Shown here in pieces: positions 11,013 through 19,088 of a stretch of DNA of 49,761 bases. The notes under the pieces are model-generated. The model ran no database searches. It saw only the letters and a program-made list of their open reading frames with translations, and was not told the DNA's origin. Source of the DNA: Nitrospirota bacterium (GTDB lineage: Bacteria > Nitrospirota > Thermodesulfovibrionia > Thermodesulfovibrionales > Magnetobacteriaceae). The DNA is taken from contig JADFYB010000006.1 in NCBI GenBank assembly GCA_015233245.1, forward strand, positions 1 through 49,761, read 5' to 3'. Made by a program: the position numbers and the translations under genes. Every line of letters begins with the position of its first letter. The stretch's first letter is position 1.

Positions 11013-11410
11013 TGCGCCACAAAGTAGCTGCAAGGCATTTTAACAGAACAGCGAATCAGCGAAAGGCATTATTCAGAAGTCTGCTGGTTGCCTTGATAGA
11101 GTATGAAAGAATAGAGACAACGGTAACAAAAGCCAAAGCGATAAAGGGTATGGCCGAAAAGATGGTAACTTTGGGTAAGCGAGGGGATTTACACGCAAAG
11201 CGTATAGCTTTTTCCGATGTCCCTTGCAGAAAGACAGTAGCCAAGTTATTTTCTGACATAGCACCGAGGTTTAGCGCAAGAAATGGCGGCTATTTGAGGA
11301 TAATTAAGACTCGTCGCCGGTTAAAAGACCAGGCTGAGCTGGCAGTTATAGAGTTTGTTGATTACGAGACTGCACATAAGCCCTCTGAGACTGTAAAGGG
11401 TAAGAAATAA
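11012..11410 (+). CDS. rplQ: 50S ribosomal protein L17
   Basis: MRHKVAARHFNRTANQRKALFRSLLVALIEYERIETTVTKAKAIK. Confidence 0.97.
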   Translation: MRHKVAARHFNRTANQRKALFRSLLVALIEYERIETTVTKAKAIKGMAEKMVTLGKRGDLHAKRIAFSDVPCRKTVAKLFSDIAPRFSARNGGYLRIIKTRRRLKDQAELAVIEFVDYETAHKPSETVKGKK

Positions 11411-11499
11411 TGTCAGACGCATGGGTTTTACTGGGTTTTTTGGTTCTCTGGATAGTGCTACAGGTTTTTATTTTCCCAAAGTTTGGGATAAGAACCTGA
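11410..11499 (+). CDS. 29-aa predicted single-pass membrane peptide, translationally coupled to rplQ
   Basis: ATG overlaps rplQ TAA; MSDAWVLLGFLVLWIVLQVFIFPKFGIRT. Confidence 0.55.
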   Translation: MSDAWVLLGFLVLWIVLQVFIFPKFGIRT

Positions 11500-11510
11500 G
11501 CGACCAGCCA

Positions 11511-11531
11511 TCAGGAGACGTGCTCTCCTGA
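11511..11531 (+). terminator. Perfect 8-bp hairpin downstream of the alpha operon, no clear U-tract
   Basis: TCAGGAGA-cgtgc-TCTCCTGA. Confidence 0.4.
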
Positions 11532-11643
11532 GGATGATATTAGCAAAAAGACCAACACTGGCAGTTCAAAGAAGTAAGGGATATGTATGCTACTGTGCTT
11601 TCAACATAACTGATGTCAGAGTGTCTGTCTGAGGGGGTAGATT

Positions 11644-12654
11644 GTGTTAAAAGCATTATATTTGGTTTTCATTTTTCTTATTTTAGCAGAACCGGTTTAT
11701 GGAGCTGGCGCTTCTACACCGGTTTATGTAAATATTGTCGTTCACAACGAGGAGCCGGATGACACCCACCCTGATTATTTTAATAATCCACAGTACTATT
11801 TTGATGATCGGGCTAATCTTAGAGAGTTTGCCCTGATGGTGAAATCAAACGGGGCTGTTATGAATTTCCAGGCTGACTGGAACTATCTGCTTGCTGTTGC
11901 TTATTATGATGTTGGGGATGTGGTAAGCGACACAAACGGTAAGAATATAGTAAAATGGATGGTTGATGACCTGGGATTTGAGGTGGACCCTCACACACAT
12001 GAGACACTTTATAACTATGCAGATGTGGCTTATTTGATCACTCTGCTTGGTGTCACACCTTCAAAAAATGTCGGAGGGTTTTTATATTATCCTCCGGAAA
12101 GTGGATCATGGGAAAAGTTCACATTTGGGATATACGGCCTGCAGTTCCCCTCATATTTCTGGCAACCTGATAACCTCTGGGGAGCGGCTACGTATGACCA
12201 TAGTACACTGGATGACACAAGTTTCGGAGCTTGGAAGCCTACAAATGGATATGGCTTTTATGATCATGACCCGTCTCAGAGGCTGCTTTATATTGGAGGC
12301 GGCTGCGGCAGTATGTACGGGATAGCAGATCTGGTGATTGCTAAAGACAATGGAGGCTTAAATCCCAGTGGTTTTTATACTGCCTCTGTATTTATCCCCC
12401 AGACGATGTTGGATCCTCAGTTTATAACCACAGTTTCGGATTATATATTTACCATAGTGCCATACGTAATTGCCGATAAAGTGCAATGGATGACGCTTAC
12501 ACAGATAGCCAACATTTGGCGTACAAATTTTCCCAACATGCCTTCTCAGGTGGTATGCAACAGGGTTCCTGAAGGAATGCCTTTAGACGACAGCTCTGAG
12601 CACTGTCCGGTTCAGTCCTGCACCTATGTGGATCAACTGCAAAATAGTTATTGA
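11644..12654 (+). CDS. secreted protein, possible polysaccharide-deacetylase-like hydrolase
   Basis: Signal peptide MLKALYLVFIFLILAEPVYGAG; DPHTHET motif; D/H-rich secreted fold. Confidence 0.5.
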   Translation: MLKALYLVFIFLILAEPVYGAGASTPVYVNIVVHNEEPDDTHPDYFNNPQYYFDDRANLREFALMVKSNGAVMNFQADWNYLLAVAYYDVGDVVSDTNGKNIVKWMVDDLGFEVDPHTHETLYNYADVAYLITLLGVTPSKNVGGFLYYPPESGSWEKFTFGIYGLQFPSYFWQPDNLWGAATYDHSTLDDTSFGAWKPTNGYGFYDHDPSQRLLYIGGGCGSMYGIADLVIAKDNGGLNPSGFYTASVFIPQTMLDPQFITTVSDYIFTIVPYVIADKVQWMTLTQIANIWRTNFPNMPSQVVCNRVPEGMPLDDSSEHCPVQSCTYVDQLQNSY

Positions 12655-12706
12655 AATACCGCAAATGAATAAGTTATTATCTAACTCAGAATGATGGAGG
12701 TACAAT

Positions 12707-14596
12707 ATTAAACTTATAGCAAAAGATGGACAGTTAGAGCTTAGCACAGAGGAAATTTTAAAGCGGGCTAAAAAAAGCAAGACACTTGCCTATAAAGTTT
12801 GCTCTAATCTTATAGATGTAAACGAGATAAAAAATTTAGATGAATCCTCGGAGTTAATCCCTGTTGATGTGGAGAGTGCTGAGGGGCTCAGGATAAACCG
12901 TCATAGCGCCTCCCACATAATGGCACACGCAGTAAAGGAGCTGTTTCCAGACGTTAAAGTTACCATTGGGCCTGCAACAGATGAGGGGTTTTACTATGAT
13001 TTCGATACTGAGCGTCCGATAACAGAGGATGACCTTGTAAAGATAGAAAAAAAGATGTCCGAACTTATAAGGCGTAATTCGCCATTTGTTCGTAAGCTTA
13101 TGAAAAAGGCGCAGGCTGTGGAGTTTTTCAAAAATCTTGGAGAACACTACAAAGTTGAGATAATCGAGGCTCTTGAGGCGGATGAGGTGAGCTTGTATGA
13201 AGAGGGAGGGTTTACGGATTTGTGTCTTGGCCCTCATGTGCCATCAACAGGATTTATAACTGCCTTTAAACTTCTGAAAACTGCCGGTGCTTATTGGAGA
13301 GGCGATGAGAAAAACAAAATGCTTCAAAGACTATACGGCACATCATTTGCAAAACCAGAGGAGCTTAAAAATTACCTTAATTTCCTTGAAGAGGTTAAAA
13401 AGCGTGACCACAGGCGGCTTGGTAAAGAGCTTGACCTTTTTAGTATAAACGAGGAAATTGGCTCAGGTCTGATTCTTTGGCATCCTAATGGCGCAATCAT
13501 TAGAAAAACCATAGAGGATTTCTGGAAAGACGAACACATCAAGGCCGACTACAAACTTCTATACACGCCTCACATAGCGCGCATCAACCTGTGGGAAAAG
13601 AGTGGCCACCTTGACTTCTACAGAGAAAACATGTACACCCCTATGGATATAGACGGTGTGGATTTTGAGCTAAAACCTATGAATTGTCCGTTTCATTTGG
13701 CTATTTATAAGAGCTCTCTGAGAAGTTACAGAGACCTGCCCATTCGGTATGCCGAGTTGGGCACTGTGTATCGGTATGAGCGTTCAGGTGTGTTGCATGG
13801 GCTTATGCGCGTGCGTGGATTTACACAAGATGACGCCCACATTTTTTGCACAACGGAGCAAATCGAGGATGAGATATTAACGGTTCTTAATTTTACGATT
13901 TTTGTGCTAAACACGTTTGGTTTTAAAGACTACGATGTGTATCTGTCAACGAGGCCGGAAAAGTATGTCGGAACTCTTGATAACTGGGAAATTTCAACTA
14001 ATGCGCTCAGAAAAGCGCTTGAGACTATGGGTTTAAAGTATGAGACAGATCCGGGTGAGGGTGTGTTTTATGGCCCAAAAATTGACATAAAGGTGAAAGA
14101 CTCGCTTAACAGGCAATGGCAGTGTAGCACGATACAGGTGGATTTTAATAACCCTGAGAGGTTTGATATATCTTACCGGGGAGCGGATGATAAAGAGCAC
14201 ATGCCCATCATGATTCATCGCGCGCTAATGGGTTCACTTGAGAGATTTTTCGGGGTTTTGATAGAGCACTATGCTGGGGCGTTTCCGGTATGGCTTTCTC
14301 CGGTACAGGTATCGGTTTTGACTATATCTGAGCGGCACGCCCATTTTGCCGATGAAATGTCATCTTACTTAAAGTCTGAGGGCGTCAGGGTTGAAAAGGA
14401 TACGGCCAATGAAAAGATTAACTATAAAGTTAGACAGTCAACTGTAAAAAAGATTCCGTATGCCGTTATAATAGGAGACAAGGAGGCAGAGAGCGGCACT
14501 CTTTCTGTCAGAAAAAGAAATGGCGACAATATATCTTTTCAGAGCAAAGAGGATTTTCTGTCCTTTTTACTTAAAGAAATAAAAGGTAAAACTTAA
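12707..14596 (+). CDS. thrS: threonyl-tRNA synthetase; predicted ATT start
   Basis: ORF track starts at GTG 12869, but the TGS-like domain (IKLIAKDGQLELSTEEILKRAKKSKTLAYKVC...) continues in frame to ATT 12707, 6 nt after GGAGG; class II motifs and C-terminal anticodon-binding domain. Confidence 0.9.
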   Translation: MKLIAKDGQLELSTEEILKRAKKSKTLAYKVCSNLIDVNEIKNLDESSELIPVDVESAEGLRINRHSASHIMAHAVKELFPDVKVTIGPATDEGFYYDFDTERPITEDDLVKIEKKMSELIRRNSPFVRKLMKKAQAVEFFKNLGEHYKVEIIEALEADEVSLYEEGGFTDLCLGPHVPSTGFITAFKLLKTAGAYWRGDEKNKMLQRLYGTSFAKPEELKNYLNFLEEVKKRDHRRLGKELDLFSINEEIGSGLILWHPNGAIIRKTIEDFWKDEHIKADYKLLYTPHIARINLWEKSGHLDFYRENMYTPMDIDGVDFELKPMNCPFHLAIYKSSLRSYRDLPIRYAELGTVYRYERSGVLHGLMRVRGFTQDDAHIFCTTEQIEDEILTVLNFTIFVLNTFGFKDYDVYLSTRPEKYVGTLDNWEISTNALRKALETMGLKYETDPGEGVFYGPKIDIKVKDSLNRQWQCSTIQVDFNNPERFDISYRGADDKEHMPIMIHRALMGSLERFFGVLIEHYAGAFPVWLSPVQVSVLTISERHAHFADEMSSYLKSEGVRVEKDTANEKINYKVRQSTVKKIPYAVIIGDKEAESGTLSVRKRNGDNISFQSKEDFLSFLLKEIKGKT

Positions 14597-14607
14597 GGAG
14601 GTGTTCA

Positions 14608-15102
14608 ATAAACAACAAGGTTAAAGTAAACGAGCAGATTAAATCCCCGCAGATAAGACTAATTGATGTCGAGGGAGGGCAACTTGGAATCGTAGCGGTA
14701 AGGGATGCTATAAGATCAGCAAAGGAAAAGGGGCTTGATCTTGTGGAGGTAGCGCCAGGAGCTAATCCGCCCGTGTGCCGCATTATGGATTTTGGAAAGT
14801 ATAAGTATCAAATTAGTAAGAAGCACTCTCACCGGAAAACAACGGACGTTAAAGAGGTGAAAATCCGGCCTCGTATCTCTGACCATGATTTAGAGAGGAA
14901 GGTTAACCAGATGATAGGATTTTTGGGTGAAGGGGATAAGGCTAAAGTGTCAATGTATTTCAGAGGCAGAGAAATCATAAGGCCTGAGCATGGCATGGCT
15001 ATCTTTGACAACATTGTAGAGAAACTTCAAGGTAACTACAACATAGAGGTTAAACCCAAACTTGATGGAAAGAGCATAATAATGGTTGTAGCGCCAAAGT
15101 AA
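14608..15102 (+). CDS. infC: translation initiation factor IF-3; predicted ATA start
   Basis: (I/M)NNKVKVNEQIKSPQIRLIDVEGGQLGIVAVRDAI...EVAPGANPPVCRIMDFGKYKY; AAGGAGG 6 nt upstream of ATA 14608; no ATG/GTG/TTG available upstream of GTG 14740. Confidence 0.93.
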   Translation: MNNKVKVNEQIKSPQIRLIDVEGGQLGIVAVRDAIRSAKEKGLDLVEVAPGANPPVCRIMDFGKYKYQISKKHSHRKTTDVKEVKIRPRISDHDLERKVNQMIGFLGEGDKAKVSMYFRGREIIRPEHGMAIFDNIVEKLQGNYNIEVKPKLDGKSIIMVVAPK

Positions 15103-15260
15103 TAGTCAGCAAGTCATAATTTTACAACCTTCACAGCCCAACAGGAAAGTTGCGTACCTGTGGGAACGTGTTTGTTTTGAATAAATTTTGAATTTTTTTT
15201 GAGATTTTTTTCTTATTATCAATTAGCCGTCAAAAAAGTAAAATAATAAGGTAATTTAAG

Positions 15261-15350
15261 TAAGGGAGAGCGCTACCCTCCCTTAAACCCACCCGCACGC
15301 GGAAATGATTCCCCCGTGACCCCCCGTTTTAGTGTTAGCGTTTGGGTGGT
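15261..15350. repeat. Two-hairpin dispersed repeat, copy A
   Basis: TAAGGGAGAGCGCTACCCTCCCTTAAACCCACCC...CCCCCGTGACCCCCCGTTTTAGTGTTAGCGTTTG, same architecture as copy B at 46010. Confidence 0.65.
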
Positions 15351-15429
15351 CTTGTAGGGGCGACCGGCTGGTAGTCCTTGTGTTGTTTGTGTGTCTGTTG
15401 GTAAAGATTTTTTAACCGGCGTTTCGCAG

Positions 15430-15671
15430 ACGTAACCAAAGATGTACTTTATTTAGATGGTTTAGAGAGGGGTTTACTTGAAGGTGAATGGAAAGGGCTA
15501 CTTGAAGGTATAGAGTTAGGACTTGAACTCAAACATGGTTTTGCAGGGCTTGAGCTAATGAATATAGTAAGAGCTATAAATACTTTAGATAAATTGGAGG
15601 AGTTCAAAAATCTTATCAAAACAGCCGGTTCCGTCAATGAATTGAAGGAGTTTTTGGGAAAGAATGTATAA
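15430..15671 (+). pseudogene. C-terminal remnant of a PD-(D/E)XK nuclease/transposase-type (Rpn-like) protein
   Basis: DVTKDVLYLDGLERGLLEGEWKGLLEGIELGLELKHGFAGLELMNIVRAINTLDKLEEFKNLIKTAGSVNELKEFLGKNV*; no N-terminal catalytic part. Confidence 0.5.
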
Positions 15672-15731
15672 ACTGCAGAGAGATTATGTAGAAAATTTTG
15701 ACAACCACTATACTGTTGCTGTGCAAAACAA

Positions 15732-17084
15732 TTATTTAAAATAAGGGTGGGCAGTGTTTACCAAAACATTGTTTAGATTTACAGACCAATCATTGTTGTA
15801 AACCCTGTCTGCCATTTCAAGTATTGCGGCAAATGATGCTTTTTCTGTCAGGTTATCAATAGAATCAGAGTATCCCCAATACTCTGCATACTGCCAATCA
15901 GAGGGTTCAGTGTTTGCGTCTTTGTCAGGAAGTGAGGAGGAATCCAGCGATGAATCAATTAACAGCATGTAGGAACTATCAGGGTTTAATCTGACCCATA
16001 GACCTGCTGTTTTGTGGAATCCATCATAAGCCTGATGTATATGTGGTTTGTCATTTGCTACCTGTTTATGATCGCGATTGCCAAAAACAAGCATGATTTT
16101 AGTATTTAAATTATTTGAAGCAATTAGTGAATAATTATTAACAATTGAACGAAATGACCATAATTGTTTTGCTTCATCCGGTGTGGCTACATCCGATGGC
16201 CATGTTCGATTAGAGAACACGTTTTTATAGAGAGCATTTGTTAAATCCGTGGAGTATGTACGTTTCCCATAAATAGTAGGGAAATCGTCACTAAGAACAA
16301 AAGGATTAGAACTCTTAGAGTTAAAACAGGGACGTCCATCCGGGTAAAGACTACTGTTTACACACCAGCCTATGGTCGAATAATCAAGAGTGATACCACT
16401 TGAATGATAGTTGTCAGGATAACTATAATATGGATTATATTGTGCAACGCCGTCAGCATCGTAATAGCCTATTTCAAGAGCATAAATTTTATCCGCGGTA
16501 GGAGATTCCATTAAGACAAGATATGCCAAATTTTGTATATCAGCGCCATATTGAACTAAAAGATTAGTGGCCTCCATTCCTGGGTGTGAATAAGCATAAA
16601 TACCTACATTGTTTTGAAGCGGAGTAACCGGCATGATGTTTCCTATATAGTCTCCGTCAGCATTTTTATTCAGGCCCATACTAAAAAGAGCAATATCTCT
16701 TAATGCTTTAATCGAGTTTTGGCCACCATAATCAAAGGTGCCATCACTTTTAATATAGGTATTCCGTACACGTGCTTGTTGACCGGGCCATAAGAACTCC
16801 ACTGTAATAAAGCCCTGTCTATTAATATATGAATTGTCTAAAAAACTAATAGTTTCCAAAACCACCGGGGTAACGTAAATAATAACAGGAGCGCCGTCCG
16901 TATAGCGGGTAGTTGAAGGGTAGGTGATTTTTATTGCTACATTGCCAATGCTTTCAACATAAACATATGTATAAACTGATGTGCTTGTAACGGCCTTGGT
17001 ATTATCAGTAGTTTCGCTGTAACTATTTAAGCCACCACTTACAACAAAAAACAACACAAACAACGAGATGAAGAGGAATCTCAA
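15732..17084 (-). CDS. secreted protein, possible alpha/beta-hydrolase fold
   Basis: Signal peptide MRFLFISLFVLFFVVSGGLNSYS; YAYSHPGMEATN and late IMLVFGNRDHKQ segment. Confidence 0.4.
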   Translation of the reverse strand: MRFLFISLFVLFFVVSGGLNSYSETTDNTKAVTSTSVYTYVYVESIGNVAIKITYPSTTRYTDGAPVIIYVTPVVLETISFLDNSYINRQGFITVEFLWPGQQARVRNTYIKSDGTFDYGGQNSIKALRDIALFSMGLNKNADGDYIGNIMPVTPLQNNVGIYAYSHPGMEATNLLVQYGADIQNLAYLVLMESPTADKIYALEIGYYDADGVAQYNPYYSYPDNYHSSGITLDYSTIGWCVNSSLYPDGRPCFNSKSSNPFVLSDDFPTIYGKRTYSTDLTNALYKNVFSNRTWPSDVATPDEAKQLWSFRSIVNNYSLIASNNLNTKIMLVFGNRDHKQVANDKPHIHQAYDGFHKTAGLWVRLNPDSSYMLLIDSSLDSSSLPDKDANTEPSDWQYAEYWGYSDSIDNLTEKASFAAILEMADRVYNNDWSVNLNNVLVNTAHPYFK

Positions 17085-17236
17085 ACTGTTAGTGTTGTTA
17101 TTTTCTCTTATAAACCCATTAAAGAAATCATTATCTCCTCAATCCGGCAGTAGCCGGTCTGCTTTTCATTTCTACTCCACCGCTAATTTAAGTTAGCACT
17201 AAAGCACAATTTTTGTCAAGATTTATTTTATTACGT

Positions 17237-18616
17237 TCAATTAAGTTCTATGTAAACCGGTACTTGTCCAACACTTACCGATACAGTCCCTCCCTGGAAG
17301 TTATGAGTTTCTGAACTAAAGGCACTATTATAGCTGACTACATTAGCTCCGTTTAGATATGGGGGTACGGCTTTCGTTACCTTAGCCGTACTGTAACCGG
17401 TCTCAGATATGGTCACATATTTACTGTTTCCGGAGTCATTCCAGGCTATGTATAGGGGGTTATTATTTCTGAGAACCCTGTACACGTAGATGTTGTTATC
17501 TTGTAAGACCTCTTCAGTAGTGGACCAGTCACATCCATTAAGAGTTTCCACCATTTTTTTGTATGCGTAGTAGGCAAGTTTTTTGACTCCCACGCCCAAG
17601 TCATTTGTACCCACGCCATCGTAAATGACTCCCGTGTGGTCGAAGTAACTGTCGGTATTTTTAAACCCCTCGATTATACCGAAGGCTACAAATACCTTTT
17701 TTATGCCGAGAGATAAAGCATAAACATAGCGCTTTACATAGTCTGAAGCCTGTTGAGTTTCCGTCTGGGAATAATCCTCGTCAGAGGGTTTGCCGCTATA
17801 GGAGCCAAGTTCAGTAATCCATATAGGCGCAGAGGTAAAGCCTGCATCATCAAGTGTTTGCCGTATAGTGTTATAGACATCTTTTATGCCTTTATAGTCA
17901 CCGGTTGCATTACCATACCAGTGGAAGTCAAAGGCATCCACGTAGTTTCCATTAAGTTCGGTGATGAAGGGTTTGTAGTTTTTCTTGAAATCTTGCAGAT
18001 ACGTATCTGCCGGAGGAGTGCCGGGTACCCCCCCCATAAGTACGGTACAATCTGAACAAACAGCCTTGATAGCATCATAAGTTATTTGTTGTAGAGTGGC
18101 GAAACCATTTGCTATTTCTAAACTGGGCTCGTTGTCCACCTGCCAATATTTTACAGGGTTTTTGAGTCCCGGCATATCGTGTATACCATCGCCATCATAA
18201 CGCTCCACCACTGCCTTTACGAAATCCACATATGTGGTTGTGTCTGAGGGTACGTAAGAACCAGTCTTCGTGTATCCTGTTGAGGTTAAGTCATGTGCAG
18301 TTATGTTTCCAAGGATGTTTATTCCTGCAGGGACAGCGCCGTATTGTTTGTCCAGGAGGCTGAAATCATATTGTTTGACTGAAATCTTTTGTTGAATCAC
18401 AGACCAATATGCGTACACGGTCTCACGCGTCCATTTCAGGCCAAGATCGTTTGCTGCGTCAAAGGCTCCTCCGGAATATCCACTTTTGTAAACACTTGCC
18501 GGGTGAAACCCAAAAGGGTTTGCAATGGTGCTGTTGTCCGCACATTCCGTAACAGTAGTGTCCGAAAATGTTATAACAACTGATAGAACTACTATATATT
18601 TCAATATCTCTTTCAT
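17237..18616 (-). CDS. secreted glycoside hydrolase, clan GH-A TIM barrel type
   Basis: Signal peptide; KYWQVDNEPSLE (acid/base NEP) and PIWITELGSYSG (nucleophile E). Confidence 0.7.
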   Translation of the reverse strand: MKEILKYIVVLSVVITFSDTTVTECADNSTIANPFGFHPASVYKSGYSGGAFDAANDLGLKWTRETVYAYWSVIQQKISVKQYDFSLLDKQYGAVPAGINILGNITAHDLTSTGYTKTGSYVPSDTTTYVDFVKAVVERYDGDGIHDMPGLKNPVKYWQVDNEPSLEIANGFATLQQITYDAIKAVCSDCTVLMGGVPGTPPADTYLQDFKKNYKPFITELNGNYVDAFDFHWYGNATGDYKGIKDVYNTIRQTLDDAGFTSAPIWITELGSYSGKPSDEDYSQTETQQASDYVKRYVYALSLGIKKVFVAFGIIEGFKNTDSYFDHTGVIYDGVGTNDLGVGVKKLAYYAYKKMVETLNGCDWSTTEEVLQDNNIYVYRVLRNNNPLYIAWNDSGNSKYVTISETGYSTAKVTKAVPPYLNGANVVSYNSAFSSETHNFQGGTVSVSVGQVPVYIELN

Positions 18617-18850
18617 GTTAATCTCCTTTATTGCTGGTTTTTTTCTTGTTTTTTATAAAACAAGCACTTTTTCGTATTCTTATATTTTAACATTGAAAGA
18701 GAAATTTTTTAATTAATTTTAATTTGGAGGATGTAAAATTTATAGACCCGCATGAACAGTAGTTTTTTTAATTTTTAATACTCCACTGCTCTGGATGGGG
18801 TAACATTGAATTACCTTTTTAAAGTTGATTTAGGGGATTATTTGGAATAG

Positions 18851-19030
18851 TTATTTCTTTTTATATACATTAAGGCCAACCTTTACCGTTTCTGCACCGT
18901 CAACGCTCTGATTTCCCTCGGTTGAGGCTATTATAGTCGTCTTGCCGGATGATGACAACCCAAACTCCTTTGATATATCCACTTTTATCGTCAATATATT
19001 GCCTGAAAGTGACATTTCCACATTTTTCAT
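18851..19030 (-). CDS. 59-aa hypothetical protein, not in ORF track
   Basis: MKNVEMSLSGNILTIKVDISKEFGLSSSGKTTIIASTEGNQSVDGAETVKVGLNVYKKK*; uninterrupted. Confidence 0.65.
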   Translation of the reverse strand: MKNVEMSLSGNILTIKVDISKEFGLSSSGKTTIIASTEGNQSVDGAETVKVGLNVYKKK

Positions 19031-19088
19031 TTTCTATTTTCCTCACACTGTATTAATGTAACTTACACATCCAAAGGATGCACACTGC

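Noticed and set aside
11500-11643. Possible riboswitch or structured leader before the 11644 secreted protein
   Set aside because: Only one simple hairpin visible; no match to riboswitch consensus that I can recognise (e.g. c-di-GMP-I)
18784-18850. Short frame TALDGVTLNYLFKVDLGDYLE* in the 18.7-18.85 kb gap
   Set aside because: Too short, no start or SD, no recognisable family; could be a decayed gene end but not supportable
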